Assembly: GCF_000686045.1 (NCBI RefSeq)
Contig: NZ_JMLV01000005.1
Coordinates: forward strand, 124,001-188,000
Reading direction: 5' to 3'
DNA length: 64,000 nucleotides
From: Fodinicurvata fenggangensis DSM 21160
GTDB taxonomy: Bacteria > Pseudomonadota > Alphaproteobacteria > Kiloniellales > DSM-21159
Shown: piece after piece, positions 24,623 through 34,103 of the stretch
Numbering within the stretch: position 1 is the first letter of the stretch
How the letters are laid out: every line of letters begins with the position of its first letter
Position numbers and translations under genes: made by a program
The notes under the pieces: generated by a model
What the model saw: the letters and a program-made list of their open reading frames with translations, nothing else
Told to the model about the DNA's origin: nothing
Databases searched by the model: none

Positions 24623-26040
24623 CCAGCGAGCGGGGAAAGGCATGGCAACCTGTCATCGTCGGAGCAGGGCCAGCCGGAGTGCGTGCAGCTGAAACCCTTG
24701 TGAAGGCAGGCCTCAGGCCCGTGGTTCTGGATGAAGGGTTCAAAGCGGGTGGGCAGATTTATCGCCAGCCGCCTGTGCCGGACGGACGCGAACCTGAGGA
24801 CCTTTATGGCAGTGAAGCGGAGAAGGCGTGCGCATTGCACGAGACCTTTGAGAGGATACGTCCGAATATTGACTACCGCCCGCGGACCCTGGTCTGGAAC
24901 GTGATCGGGGATTCAGTCGACTACTATGATGAGTCCGCTGATGTAGCCGGACGTTTACAGGCCAGCCACCTGATCCTGGCGACCGGGGCTACCGATCGCA
25001 CGCTGCCACTGCCGGGTTGGACCCTGCCGGGAGTGTACAGCCTGGGCGGGGCGCAAATATCGCTCAAGGCCCACCACAGCCTGATCGGTCAGGAGGTGGT
25101 TTTCGTGGGAACAGGCCCCCTGCTTTATCTGGTGTCCCTGCAATATGCAAAAGCCGGGGCCGATGTGAAGGCAGTGGTGGAGACGGCATCCTGGTCCAAC
25201 CAGCTTCGCCATGCATCCGGACTGGCTCATCTTCCGTCCGCAGCTGTACGTGGCGTCGGGTTCATGCTTTCCCTGCGACGTATGGGCGTACCCATCTACC
25301 GTGGGGCTCATGCCATACGATTTGAGGGTGAGTCCGACTGTGGTCTTACTGCTGTCTCGTTCGAATCTGGAGGTCGTAGCCATCGGCTGTCCTGTATCGC
25401 GGCCGCCATGGGATTTGGTGTGCGCTCTGAATGGCAACTTGCCGAATTGGCCGGTGCGCAACTCAGTTGGTCCGACATCCAGCAGCAATGGGTTCCCGAT
25501 CTGACGGACCATGTTCGTGCGTCGGTCGACGGTTTGTATCTGGCCGGAGACGGTGCTGGGGTTTGCGGTGCCGATGCGGCCGAAGTGAGAGGGGAGTTGG
25601 CAGGATTTGCCCTCTTGCAGGACCTTGGTCACTCCGTAGATGCCAGTCGGCGACAGGTGCTTGAGAAATCCCTCAAGAAGCAGTGGCGCGCACGTGCTGC
25701 GCTCGACCGTATGTACCCTGTGCCGATGCATCTGCTCGATGAATTGGCGGACGACACGCTTGTTTGCCGATGCGAAGCGATTGCTGCAGGCGAGATACGC
25801 CACGTACTGGTCAGGCCCGGTGCCGAAGATGTCAATCGCGCCAAGGCCTTCTCGCGTGCGGGGATGGGGCGTTGCCAGGGGCGAATGTGTGCCTTGAATG
25901 TTCAGGCAATTGTTGAGCGTGCGAAGGAGCAGGGGCCGCAAGCCATAGGTTGGCAAAGAACTCAGCCTCCGATCAAACCCGTTCCGATGGCTGCAATGGC
26001 CGATGCCTATGTGCCGGATCCAGAGGGAACACGGGAATGA
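24619..26040 (+). CDS. FAD/NAD(P)-type oxidoreductase subunit with C-terminal BFD-like [2Fe-2S] site (HcnB/OoxA-like)
   Basis: The 473-residue protein starts at a TTG (24619) that overlaps the previous stop and follows GGAG. It has the FAD fold PVIVGAGPAGVRAAETLVKA, a second nucleotide fold around EVVFVGTGPLLYLVSLQYAK, the segment VDGLYLAGDGAGVCGADAAE, and a C-terminal BFD-type cluster with TLVCRCEAIAAGEIRHVL and GMGRCQGRMC. This is the architecture of HcnB and of opine oxidase subunit A. With the ferredoxin-like subunit and the following DAO subunit it should form a membrane-associated dehydrogenase that feeds electrons to the respiratory chain. Hydrogen cyanide synthase is one member of the family, but substrate choice cannot be read here. 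Confidence 0.88.
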   Translation: MTSERGKAWQPVIVGAGPAGVRAAETLVKAGLRPVVLDEGFKAGGQIYRQPPVPDGREPEDLYGSEAEKACALHETFERIRPNIDYRPRTLVWNVIGDSVDYYDESADVAGRLQASHLILATGATDRTLPLPGWTLPGVYSLGGAQISLKAHHSLIGQEVVFVGTGPLLYLVSLQYAKAGADVKAVVETASWSNQLRHASGLAHLPSAAVRGVGFMLSLRRMGVPIYRGAHAIRFEGESDCGLTAVSFESGGRSHRLSCIAAAMGFGVRSEWQLAELAGAQLSWSDIQQQWVPDLTDHVRASVDGLYLAGDGAGVCGADAAEVRGELAGFALLQDLGHSVDASRRQVLEKSLKKQWRARAALDRMYPVPMHLLDELADDTLVCRCEAIAAGEIRHVLVRPGAEDVNRAKAFSRAGMGRCQGRMCALNVQAIVERAKEQGPQAIGWQRTQPPIKPVPMAAMADAYVPDPEGTRE

Positions 26041-27230
26041 TGGACCTGGATCGTACGCCCTTGCAGTCAGGATACGATGTCGCCGTCATTGGCGGTGGCA
26101 CGGCAGGCTGCTCGACAGCGCTGTTCCTGGCGCGTGCGGGACTGTCCGTAGTTCTGTTCGAAAGGCACCAATGCGGCAGCCAGGCTTCGGGTGTGAACTA
26201 TGGTGGCGTGCGCCAGCATGGGCGGCATCGTGCGGAGATACCACTGTCCATCAGGGCACGTACAATCTGGGATGAACTTCCCGACTTGATTGGTCACGAC
26301 TGTGAGTTCGACGCGAGCGGCCATGTGAAGCTGGCCCGTACGCAGGATGACATGGGTGAGCTTGAAGCCTGGGCGCGCGTTGCAAGGGACTTTGGTCTCG
26401 AGGTTGACCTGGTGACCGGAAACCAGCTTCGGGATCGCTTTGACTACCTTGGATCATCGCTTGCCGGCGCTTCCATCATGCCCCAGGACGGGCAGGCCAA
26501 TCCCAGATTGGTGGCCCCCCATTTTGCGCGTGCCGCAGAACGAGCCGGGGCAGACGTCCGTGAAGGGGTCGATGTGGCCGCTGCCGAGCGGGAGGGAACC
26601 AACTTCCGTATCGAGCTCGGCGATGGCCGGACGGCCTTTGCGGACGTCCTGGTCAATACAGCCGGAGCCTGGGGGTACGAGGTTGCGGCCAGCTTCGGCG
26701 AGAGTGTCGCGGAGGCGCCGCTATCCCCGAATATGCTCGTGACGGAGCCGTTGCCCTATCGCGTCAAGTGCAGCTTCGGGATGTGTGGTGGTGATATCTA
26801 TGCGCGCCAGATACCCCGAGGGAATGTGATTTTTGGCGGTGGGACGCGCGCCATTACCGATTTCGAGAAGAATCGCACACGTCCCAGGACTTCATCCAGC
26901 CAGTTGGCAACACGGAACCTGATCCATGCCATGCCCTTCCTGGCGGAGGCCAGGATCATCCGCAGTTGGAGCGGCATAGACGGCCTGATGCCGGACAAGA
27001 TCCCGGTCGTCGGTCCCAGCAGCACGACAGCCGGTCTTTTTCATGCCTTCGGTTTTTCCGGTCACGGGTTCCAGCTAGGACCCGCCATAGGCGCCGTACT
27101 CGGCGACCTGATTCTCGATGGACGTACGGATACATCCATCGAGGAGCTATCCATCACGCGTTTCACCCAGGACGGGGCAGGCGTGAGGACAACCTCAAAT
27201 CAACTTAATCCTTCAGAACAGGGAGAGTGA
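26037..27230 (+). CDS. DAO-family FAD-dependent oxidoreductase subunit (HcnC/OoxB-like)
   Basis: The ATG at 26037 overlaps the previous stop (ATGA) and is followed at once by a second ATG. The protein has 397 residues with FAD motif YDVAVIGGGTAGCSTALFLA followed by VVLFERHQCGSQASGVNYGG. The C-terminal segment is WSGIDGLMPDKIPVVGPSST and AFGFSGHGFQLGPAIGAVLG, as in glycine/sarcosine/opine oxidases. This is probably the catalytic subunit that oxidises a C-N bond of an amino acid derivative and releases an imine or 2-oxo acid. It is followed four bases later by the ABC importer genes, so uptake and oxidation look coupled. Confidence 0.88.
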   Translation: MMDLDRTPLQSGYDVAVIGGGTAGCSTALFLARAGLSVVLFERHQCGSQASGVNYGGVRQHGRHRAEIPLSIRARTIWDELPDLIGHDCEFDASGHVKLARTQDDMGELEAWARVARDFGLEVDLVTGNQLRDRFDYLGSSLAGASIMPQDGQANPRLVAPHFARAAERAGADVREGVDVAAAEREGTNFRIELGDGRTAFADVLVNTAGAWGYEVAASFGESVAEAPLSPNMLVTEPLPYRVKCSFGMCGGDIYARQIPRGNVIFGGGTRAITDFEKNRTRPRTSSSQLATRNLIHAMPFLAEARIIRSWSGIDGLMPDKIPVVGPSSTTAGLFHAFGFSGHGFQLGPAIGAVLGDLILDGRTDTSIEELSITRFTQDGAGVRTTSNQLNPSEQGE

Positions 27231-27233
27231 AGA

Positions 27234-28808
27234 ATGAAACTTTCTTCCAGATACATGAAGGCCGCATCCCTTGCGGCCATACTGGCGGCTGGTGTCGGCA
27301 CCAGTCTGTCGGCCAATGCACAGGATGACGAGAAGGTCCTGCGGATCGGTATGGCAACTTCCGACGCAGGCCGTCTCGACCCACATGTCTCTACCGGCAC
27401 GCCGGAGAAAGCGCTTTTTGGCTGGATGTTCAACGGCCTTGTTCGCATTCAGCCGGGAAAGGCCAATCCGGAGTTCATCGAACCTGACCTGGCTGAGAGC
27501 TGGGAAAGTTCCGAGGACGGACTGACATGGACCTTTAATCTGCGTGAAGGCGTCCAGTGTCATGGCGAGTACGGCGAGTTCACCGCTGAGGACGCGGTTT
27601 ATTCTCTTCGTCGTGCCCAGGATCCGGATATATCTGCCTTTGCATCCGACCTCGATGCTTTCGAAAGTGTGGAAGCTGTCGATGACTACACGCTTCAGAT
27701 TGATCTGAATGAGCCCGTTCCCAGCCTTCTGGGCATGCTTATCAATGTCCATGCCGGCAATATGGTTTGCAAGGATGCCGCAGAGGAAATGGGGGAAGAC
27801 TTCGCACTGAACCCGATTGGCACCGGCCCTTTCATGTTCTCGGACTACGCCGAACAGGAATCGGTCACATTGGTTGCAAACCCGGACTATTTCCGTGGCA
27901 AGCCCAAGATCGATCGTATTGACTACCGCTTCATTCCTGAGACTTCTTCGCGGGATCTGGCCTATGAGTCCGGCGAACTGGATATGGCTTACGGCAGTTC
28001 CGATCAGAAGTGGTACAACAGGATGAACGAGTTGCCGGAGACCACTGTGGTCGCCATGGAGCCGGCAGAACTCTACACGATTCACCTCAATATGACCGAA
28101 CCGCCTCTGGATGACCCCAAAGTGCGGCAAGCCGTCATGCATGCCATTCCGCGCGACCTGATGGTCGAATTCCGCGGTGAAGAGGTCGTGCGACCGGGTG
28201 TTTCGCCAGTGCCGCAGGGGTATCTCGGGCACATCAATCTGGATGACAAGTACAGCTACGACCCCGAGCTTGCGCGAGAGCTGCTTAAGGAAGCCGGACA
28301 TCCGGATGGAATTGAGTTGACGGCTATCCAGACCTCCCTGGGTACGATGCAGGAAGCCATGGAAGTCATTCAGGGACAGCTGGCCGAAGCCGGGATCAAT
28401 CTGGAACTCGATATTGTCGAGCACGCAACCTTCCACAGTCAGATTCGTGACGATCGCAGTCAGGTCGTCCTCTACGCTGCTGCCCGCTTTCCGATTGCCG
28501 ATGTCTACCTGACACAGTTCTATCACTCGGACAGCATTGTCGGGCGTGAAGGGGCTGTTACCAACTTCTCCCATTGTGACGTTGCTGACGAACAGATCGA
28601 ACAAGCTCGGGTTGAAACTGATCCAGATCGACAGATTGAGCTCTGGCAGGAAGCACAGGAACTGATTGCGGATGAAGTCTGCTCGGTTCCTGTCTACGAA
28701 GCCTTGCAGATGTGGGTCATCAACGACCGCGTGGATCTTGGATACGAAGATCTTGAGGGGTCCCTCAGTCTTGGTCCGGCCCTGACTGAAAACAGTCAGG
28801 TCAACTAA
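27234..28808 (+). CDS. ABC transporter substrate-binding protein, peptide/opine type (SBP_bac_5)
   Basis: The 524-residue protein begins with a Sec signal peptide (MKLSSRYMKAASLAAILAAG, ending near SLSANAQDD). The body has family landmarks DAGRLDPHVSTGTPEKALF, ESWESSEDGLTWTFNLREGV, NPIGTGPFMFSDYAEQESV and PALTENSQVN near the end. Such proteins bind di- or oligopeptides, opines, nickel chelates or similar compounds in the periplasm. The ATG at 27234 follows GGGAGAG. A strong hairpin after the stop separates it from the permease genes, a common way to make more binding protein than permease. The neighbouring C-N oxidases suggest an opine-like or N-substituted amino acid ligand. Confidence 0.92.
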   Translation: MKLSSRYMKAASLAAILAAGVGTSLSANAQDDEKVLRIGMATSDAGRLDPHVSTGTPEKALFGWMFNGLVRIQPGKANPEFIEPDLAESWESSEDGLTWTFNLREGVQCHGEYGEFTAEDAVYSLRRAQDPDISAFASDLDAFESVEAVDDYTLQIDLNEPVPSLLGMLINVHAGNMVCKDAAEEMGEDFALNPIGTGPFMFSDYAEQESVTLVANPDYFRGKPKIDRIDYRFIPETSSRDLAYESGELDMAYGSSDQKWYNRMNELPETTVVAMEPAELYTIHLNMTEPPLDDPKVRQAVMHAIPRDLMVEFRGEEVVRPGVSPVPQGYLGHINLDDKYSYDPELARELLKEAGHPDGIELTAIQTSLGTMQEAMEVIQGQLAEAGINLELDIVEHATFHSQIRDDRSQVVLYAAARFPIADVYLTQFYHSDSIVGREGAVTNFSHCDVADEQIEQARVETDPDRQIELWQEAQELIADEVCSVPVYEALQMWVINDRVDLGYEDLEGSLSLGPALTENSQVN

Positions 28809-28833
28809 GCTCTAGGTATCCAGATTGACAGAA

Positions 28834-28867
28834 CCCGGACACCTGCACTTACAGGCAGGTGTCCGGG
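28834..28867 (+). terminator. Hairpin between the binding-protein and permease genes (attenuator or mRNA stabiliser)
   Basis: CCCGGACACCTGC (28834-28846) and GCAGGTGTCCGGG (28855-28867) form a perfect 13-bp stem with an 8-base loop, 25 bases after the stop of the binding-protein gene. No T-run follows, and the permease ribosome site (GGAGGA) lies directly after it. Partial read-through would give the usual excess of binding protein; protection of the upstream mRNA end is equally possible. Confidence 0.65.
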
Positions 28868-28888
28868 CTGTTCTGGAGGATTCCAAAC

Positions 28889-29830
28889 ATGCTTCGCTAC
28901 GTTACGATCAAGCTATCCTATGCAATGGTCACTTTGTTTGCAGTGATGTTGCTCGTGTTCATGCTTGCCAGGGTTATCCCCGGAGACCCGGCCCAGTTGA
29001 TGTTGGGCGATCAGGCAAGCCAGAGCGCCATTGACTCATTGCGTGAGCGATTGGGCCTGGATCAGCCCCTCTATCTTCAGTTTCTGGATTTCCTGACGGG
29101 CTTGGCTCAAGGGGACTGGGGAACATCGCTTTATACGCGTGAACCTGTGCTGAACTCCATACTTGAGGTGTTGCCCTACACCCTTGAACTGACGGCGGCT
29201 TCCCTCTTGTTCGGCGCCGTTGTGGGGATTCCCTTTGGTATTTGGGCGGCACTTCACCGGAATCGATTCATAGACTATGCGACGCGCATCGGCTCCTTGC
29301 TGGGGTTGTCCTTTCCCGCCTTCGTATCGGGAATCATGCTTCTACTGGTATTCGGGATCTGGCTCGGTTGGTTCCCTGTGCTGAGCACGGCGCGTGGCGG
29401 CAGTTTCGAGGATCGCCTACTCAGTCTGGCACTTCCTACCGTGAACCTTGGTATCTTGATGGCTGCTTACATCGCACGCATGACGCGCTCGTCAATGCTT
29501 GCAGTCCTGGGCGAGGATTATGTCCAGACAGCCCGGGCAAAGGGGGTCGCACGGCATCTGATCATCAGACGCCATGCCTTGCGCAACGCCATAATACCGG
29601 TTGTCACGGTGATCGGCCTGTACGTGGGAATCCTGATTGGAAATTCCGTACTGACAGAGATCGTCTTCAATCGCCCGGGGATCGGCAAGTTGATCGTCGG
29701 TTCGATGAATCAGCGGGACTATCCGATGCTCCAGGGTTTGATGGTGCTCTATACCCTGCTCGTAATTCTGGTGAACCTGGCAACTGACTTGGTATACGGA
29801 CTGCTTGATCCAAGGGTGAAATACCAATGA
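28889..29830 (+). CDS. ABC transporter permease, DppB type
   Basis: The ATG at 28889 has GGAGGA eight bases upstream, giving 313 residues. About six membrane segments are present. DppB landmarks are LARVIPGDPAQLMLGDQAS, ERLGLDQPLYLQFLDFLTGL, GDWGTSLYTREPV and the EAA loop LGEDYVQTARAKGVARHLII followed by RHALRNAIIPVVTVIG. It forms the inner-membrane channel with the following DppC-type protein. Its stop overlaps that gene by four bases. The frame is open from 28859, but that part overlaps the hairpin and lacks a ribosome site. Confidence 0.93.
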   Translation: MLRYVTIKLSYAMVTLFAVMLLVFMLARVIPGDPAQLMLGDQASQSAIDSLRERLGLDQPLYLQFLDFLTGLAQGDWGTSLYTREPVLNSILEVLPYTLELTAASLLFGAVVGIPFGIWAALHRNRFIDYATRIGSLLGLSFPAFVSGIMLLLVFGIWLGWFPVLSTARGGSFEDRLLSLALPTVNLGILMAAYIARMTRSSMLAVLGEDYVQTARAKGVARHLIIRRHALRNAIIPVVTVIGLYVGILIGNSVLTEIVFNRPGIGKLIVGSMNQRDYPMLQGLMVLYTLLVILVNLATDLVYGLLDPRVKYQ

Positions 29831-30720
29831 CTTCAATGCCCTACAACCCGGCGACGAGCCGCACAGCACGCTTTCGACATGCCGCCAGTAATGCGCTTGG
29901 AGCTATCGTGGGGAATACCAATTCCTTGATTGGGATGAGTGTATTCCTTTTGATCGTGATTGCGGCCCTGCTGGCGCCGATCTTTGCAACTCATGACCCG
30001 GTACAGCAGAACATCCTTTTCCGCCTGCAGGGGCCATCGGCGGAGCACTGGATGGGAACAGATGCGGTCGGCCGTGACATTTATTCACGGATTCTCTACG
30101 GGGCGCGCATCTCGCTGATCATCGGCCTGGTTTCCGTTGGACTGGCCATGATTGTCGGAACCGCCATGGGCGTTCTGGCGGGATATTATGGTGGAAAGAT
30201 CGATCAGCTCGTAACGCAGATAACCGATGTTCTGCTGGCCTTTCCCTCCCTGATTCTGGGTCTCATGATCGTTGCCATTCTGGGTCCGACCATGCCGAAC
30301 CTGATTATTGCGATCGCCTTGACCACGGTTCCGCAGTTCGCGCGCGTTGCGCGGGCACCAACGCTTTCACTGCGTGAACGGGATTTCATCCAGGCAGGCC
30401 GCGCGCTTGGATACTCGGACCTGCGCATCATGTATCGCCATGTCTTGCCTAATATCTTTCCCGAAGTTCTGGTGATGGGGTCCTTGTGGCTGGCAACGGC
30501 CATTCGCGTCGAGGCCTCTCTTGCCTTCATCGGTCTGGGTGTTCGACCTCCCACCCCGACCTGGGGCGGCATGATCCGGGATGGATTCAAGAACATTCTG
30601 GATTCCCCTTGGCTCGCAATATTCCCCAGTTTGGCAATCCTGATCCTCGTGTTTGCCTTGAACATGCTGGGAGATGGATTGCGTGACACCGTGGATCCGC
30701 GGCTGAAGGGCGAAAAATGA
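29827..30720 (+). CDS. ABC transporter permease, DppC type
   Basis: The 297-residue membrane protein starts at an ATG overlapping the previous stop (ATGA). It has the N-terminal membrane segment LIGMSVFLLIVIAALLAPIF, the DppC phrase HWMGTDAVGRDIYSRILYGA, ITDVLLAFPSLILGLMIVAI and the EAA loop RERDFIQAGRALGYSDLRIM followed by YRHVLPNIFPEVLV. It ends in [20 protein letters not shown], a typical DppC C-terminus. It pairs with the DppB-type permease. Its stop overlaps the following ATPase gene by four bases. Confidence 0.94.
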   Translation: MTSMPYNPATSRTARFRHAASNALGAIVGNTNSLIGMSVFLLIVIAALLAPIFATHDPVQQNILFRLQGPSAEHWMGTDAVGRDIYSRILYGARISLIIGLVSVGLAMIVGTAMGVLAGYYGGKIDQLVTQITDVLLAFPSLILGLMIVAILGPTMPNLIIAIALTTVPQFARVARAPTLSLRERDFIQAGRALGYSDLRIMYRHVLPNIFPEVLVMGSLWLATAIRVEASLAFIGLGVRPPTPTWGGMIRDGFKNILDSPWLAIFPSLAILILVFALNMLGDGLRDTVDPRLKGEK

Positions 30721-31730
30721 TGCCAGAGAATGCTGTGCAGAGCGCAAAGGATACGATCCTGAAAGTCGAGGATCTTCGAATCGAGTTCCGCATTGGCAGG
30801 AAGTGGTATGCGGCAACCCGAAACGTCGATTTCGAACTCAAGGCCGACGAAACACTGGCCCTCGTGGGGGAATCCGGCTGCGGAAAGTCAATCACCTGCC
30901 GTGCCATTCTGGGGCTGGTGGACGAGCCAGGCTCTCGTACGCGTGGTTCAATCAACTTCAAGGGCCAGGAACTGGTCGGTTTGCCGGACAGGAAGTTCCA
31001 GCACATCCGTGGTAAGGATCTGGCCATGATCTTTCAGGAACCGATGACCGCACTGAACCCGGTCATGCGTGTCGGGGAGCAGATCTCGGAGGCCATAACC
31101 AGCCACATGCAGGTCTCCGGGGCAGAGGCCAGGCGCAGAACGCTGGAGCTGATGGAGTCCGTCAGGATCCCGGCTCCAGAGCAAAGGTATCGTGATTATC
31201 CCCACCAGTTCAGCGGTGGAATGCGCCAACGGGTGGTGATCGCGATGGCTTTGGCGTGCCAGCCAAGCGTTCTTCTGGCCGATGAGCCGACGACGGCCCT
31301 GGACGTAACGATCCAGGCACAGGTCCTTTCCGAGTTGCGCGAACTTCGCGAGCGCAATCAGATGTCCGTTATCTTCATTACGCACAGCATGGGCGTTGTC
31401 GCGGCTGTCGCGGACCGTGTGGCGGTCATGTATGCCGGGGAAGTGGTCGAGGTTGCGGAGGTGGAGACTGTCTTCAAGGAACCCCGCCATCCCTATACAC
31501 AGGCCTTGCTTGCCAGCATCCCCTCCGTGGAAAGCGACAAGGAGGACTTGCAGGTCATACCGGGGCAGGTGCCCTCCATTGTAGATTTTCCCGAGGCATG
31601 CCGATTTGCAGAGCGATGTCCTCACGTAATGCCTCGCTGCCGTCAGGAAGCGCCGCCCCGTTTCCAGGTTGGGTCCACTGAGGTGCGCTGCTGGCTCTAC
31701 GAATCTGAAAACGGGGAGACGGGGCAATGA
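30717..31730 (+). CDS. ABC transporter ATP-binding protein, DppD type
   Basis: The 337-residue ATPase shows Walker [17 protein letters not shown], the signature [16 protein letters not shown], Walker [21 protein letters not shown] and the switch His in [12 protein letters not shown]. The oligopeptide-transporter C-terminal extension has Cys-containing segments [14 protein letters not shown] and EVRCWLY, as in DppD/OppD proteins, where the cysteines bind an iron-sulfur cluster in some members. It powers the importer with its DppF-type partner. The start overlaps the DppC stop (ATGA) and its own stop overlaps the next gene by four bases. Confidence 0.94.
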   Translation: MMPENAVQSAKDTILKVEDLRIEFRIGRKWYAATRNVDFELKADETLALVGESGCGKSITCRAILGLVDEPGSRTRGSINFKGQELVGLPDRKFQHIRGKDLAMIFQEPMTALNPVMRVGEQISEAITSHMQVSGAEARRRTLELMESVRIPAPEQRYRDYPHQFSGGMRQRVVIAMALACQPSVLLADEPTTALDVTIQAQVLSELRELRERNQMSVIFITHSMGVVAAVADRVAVMYAGEVVEVAEVETVFKEPRHPYTQALLASIPSVESDKEDLQVIPGQVPSIVDFPEACRFAERCPHVMPRCRQEAPPRFQVGSTEVRCWLYESENGETGQ

Positions 31731-32728
31731 GCGATGACGCAATCCTGAAGGTTACCCAACTGCGCAAGACGTTTGACAGTCGAAGCGGTTTCCTGGGCCG
31801 CAAGGCCAAGGTTCATGCTCTTGACGGCATCTCTTTCGAAGTCAAGGCCGGTGAAGCCTATGGCCTGGTCGGCGAGTCCGGCTGCGGGAAGTCCACGGCC
31901 GGTCGTGCGCTCCTGCGACTGATCGAGCCCGATTCCGGAGAGGTGGAGTTCAAGGGCCAATCTGTCACCTCCGCTTCCAAGCGACACTTGCGTGAATTGA
32001 GACGGCATATACAGATCATCTTCCAGGATCCCTATGCGTCCTTGAATCCGAAACAGCTGGTTGGGGACCTGTTGGCAGAGCCGCTGAAGGTCCACAAGAT
32101 CGTCACCGATGCCGAGATACCCGAGCGCGTTGCAAGCCTGCTGACGAGCGTGGGCTTGCCTGCTGAAGCGGCGACAAAGTACCCGCATGAATTCAGTGGT
32201 GGCCAGAGGCAGCGTATCGGTATCGCCCGGGCCCTGGCTCTGGAATCCGAGTTCATTGTCGCGGACGAGGCGGTTTCGGCACTGGATGTCTCCATTCAGG
32301 CGCAGATTCTGCTGCTGCTTCAGAAGCTCCAGGCCGAACGAAATCTCAGTTTCCTTTTCATTACCCATGACCTGGGCGTCCTGCGCTATTTCTGCCAACG
32401 CGGCAGCGTCATGTATCTGGGGCGTCTGGTGGAGAGCGGTCCGACCCGTGACATGCTGGATCGGCCCCTGCATCCCTATACACGGATGCTGAGAGAGGCC
32501 TCACCTTCGCCGGATCCGAAAACTGCGCGTGCCACGGTCAAAGTGGCCGGAGAGGTGCCATCTCCGCTCGATCCCCCCCAGGGATGTCATTTCCACCCAC
32601 GTTGCCCGAAGGCAATGCCGCATTGCCGTGAAGTTTATCCCGAAATGCGCGAAGTGGAACCCGGCCGGCACGTGGCCTGCCACCTGCATGATCCTTCAGT
32701 GATGGGTGAACAGGTGGAGGGTGTCTGA
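31727..32728 (+). CDS. ABC transporter ATP-binding protein, DppF type
   Basis: The 333-residue partner ATPase has Walker [16 protein letters not shown], signature FSGGQRQRIGIARALA and the switch His in FITHDLGVLRYF. Walker B reads IVADEAVSALDVSIQ, with Ala where most DppF proteins have Pro. The C-terminal Cys-rich tail (CHFHPRCPKAMPHC, then HVACHLH) is normal for the subfamily. It completes a five-gene importer with the binding protein, two permeases and DppD-type ATPase. Three bases separate its stop from the following oxidase gene, so the oxidase is very probably on the same transcript. Confidence 0.94.
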   Translation: MSDDAILKVTQLRKTFDSRSGFLGRKAKVHALDGISFEVKAGEAYGLVGESGCGKSTAGRALLRLIEPDSGEVEFKGQSVTSASKRHLRELRRHIQIIFQDPYASLNPKQLVGDLLAEPLKVHKIVTDAEIPERVASLLTSVGLPAEAATKYPHEFSGGQRQRIGIARALALESEFIVADEAVSALDVSIQAQILLLLQKLQAERNLSFLFITHDLGVLRYFCQRGSVMYLGRLVESGPTRDMLDRPLHPYTRMLREASPSPDPKTARATVKVAGEVPSPLDPPQGCHFHPRCPKAMPHCREVYPEMREVEPGRHVACHLHDPSVMGEQVEGV

Positions 32729-32731
32729 GGC

Positions 32732-34069
32732 ATGGCTGCAGATGACTTGGGACACATTCCCTGGGAGCAGGAAGATTGCATATGGTGGCGCTCCGCACCC
32801 AAAGGACCGGAACTCCAGTCCCTGCAAGAAACAGTTACTTGTGAAGTTGCCATTGTTGGCGGTGGTTATACCGGACTGAGTACGGCGATCGACCTGGCGC
32901 GCACAGGTGTTGAGTGTGTCGTGCTGGAAGCCAGGCATATCGGTTTCGGAGCTTCAGGCCGCAATGCCGGGCATTGTACACCAACATTTCACCTCACCTC
33001 TCCCGATAAACTCAGAAAGCGATTGGGAAAGGCAAAGGCGGATCAGTTGACGCACCTGCAGGTGTCCGGGGCGGAACAGGTCTTCTCGTTAATTGAGCGT
33101 TACCAGATATCCTGTGAAGCAAAGCGCAACGGCTATCTGCGCATCGCTCATGGCCCCCACCGGCTTTCGGAGCTATCGGAGAAAAAGGAACTCTACGAGT
33201 CCTTGGGCCTGGAAGGCGAGATTCTCGACGCGGCTGCAGCACGGGAACTGTCGGGATCGCCACGGGCCCATGGCGGCTGGCTTCTGAAAGGTGCAGGACA
33301 CCTGAACCCCACTGCCTATGCACGTGGGTTGGCGCGTGCGGCCCTTCAGGAAGGTGCGCAACTCTTTCAGGACTCGCCGGTTACAAATCTTGCGCGCCAG
33401 GCCGAAGGTTGGAAACTGCAGACACCGCATGGGGGTGTCGTTGCACGAAAAGTCCTTCTGGCAACGGGAGCCTATGCCGTAGGGCCTGCCAAAGAGTTGT
33501 TGCAGGGCGCAACCTATCCCGTCCCGATCATGGGCTTTGCGAGCGCCCCGCTGCCCGCGGAAACGCGGCACACCGTTCTTCCGGGGGATCAGACTCTCGT
33601 TGATACGCACAAGGATCCTATCCTCTACAAGTGGACAGACGATAACAGGCTGGTCACGACAGCCTATCCAAAGGGACGTATCGGTCGCGACCCAGAGGTG
33701 ACAGCAAGGTGGCTCGAGGACCGTACCAGCTGGATGTTCCCACAGATTGAGTCAATCCGGTTCCAGCATCCCTGGTCGGGCCGGCTGGATGCCCAGCCTT
33801 TGACTTTGCCGCAGGTCCATTGGCTGGACGAGAACTTATGGGCCTGTATCGGGTTTTCAGGGCGAGGGGTTCCCACTGCAAGTGCTGCAGGGGTGGAGTT
33901 GGGGCGTCTTTTGACCGGGACGACAGCGGATGACATTGCCCTGCCAGTGCGCAAGGGGGTGAACCGCTCTGCCGGGCGGCTTGCGTTCCTGCACGCCGCC
34001 TTCATGACCTGGAACCGGACAAAAGACTGGCTTGCGGATCGCCTGCACGGAGGCGAGACTTTCGAGTGA
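32732..34069 (+). CDS. FAD-dependent oxidoreductase, DadA/PuuB-like (DAO superfamily)
   Basis: The 445-residue protein starts at the ATG at 32732. Its N-terminus (GHIPWEQEDCIWWRSAPKGP) resembles gamma-glutamylputrescine-oxidase-type proteins. The FAD site is CEVAIVGGGYTGLSTAIDLA, followed by VLEARHIGFGASGRNAGHCT. The C-terminal FAD segment is HPWSGRLDAQPLTLPQVHWL and ACIGFSGRGVPTASAAGVEL. It probably oxidises a secondary or primary amine of a compound brought in by the ABC importer. It is a second C-N oxidase in the cluster, distinct from the three-subunit enzyme, so the pathway may remove two N-substituents in sequence; that is inference. Confidence 0.88.
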   Translation: MAADDLGHIPWEQEDCIWWRSAPKGPELQSLQETVTCEVAIVGGGYTGLSTAIDLARTGVECVVLEARHIGFGASGRNAGHCTPTFHLTSPDKLRKRLGKAKADQLTHLQVSGAEQVFSLIERYQISCEAKRNGYLRIAHGPHRLSELSEKKELYESLGLEGEILDAAAARELSGSPRAHGGWLLKGAGHLNPTAYARGLARAALQEGAQLFQDSPVTNLARQAEGWKLQTPHGGVVARKVLLATGAYAVGPAKELLQGATYPVPIMGFASAPLPAETRHTVLPGDQTLVDTHKDPILYKWTDDNRLVTTAYPKGRIGRDPEVTARWLEDRTSWMFPQIESIRFQHPWSGRLDAQPLTLPQVHWLDENLWACIGFSGRGVPTASAAGVELGRLLTGTTADDIALPVRKGVNRSAGRLAFLHAAFMTWNRTKDWLADRLHGGETFE

Positions 34070-34103
34070 TTTTTCCGGTCCGGTAACTGTAGGGGCAAAT
34101 CAG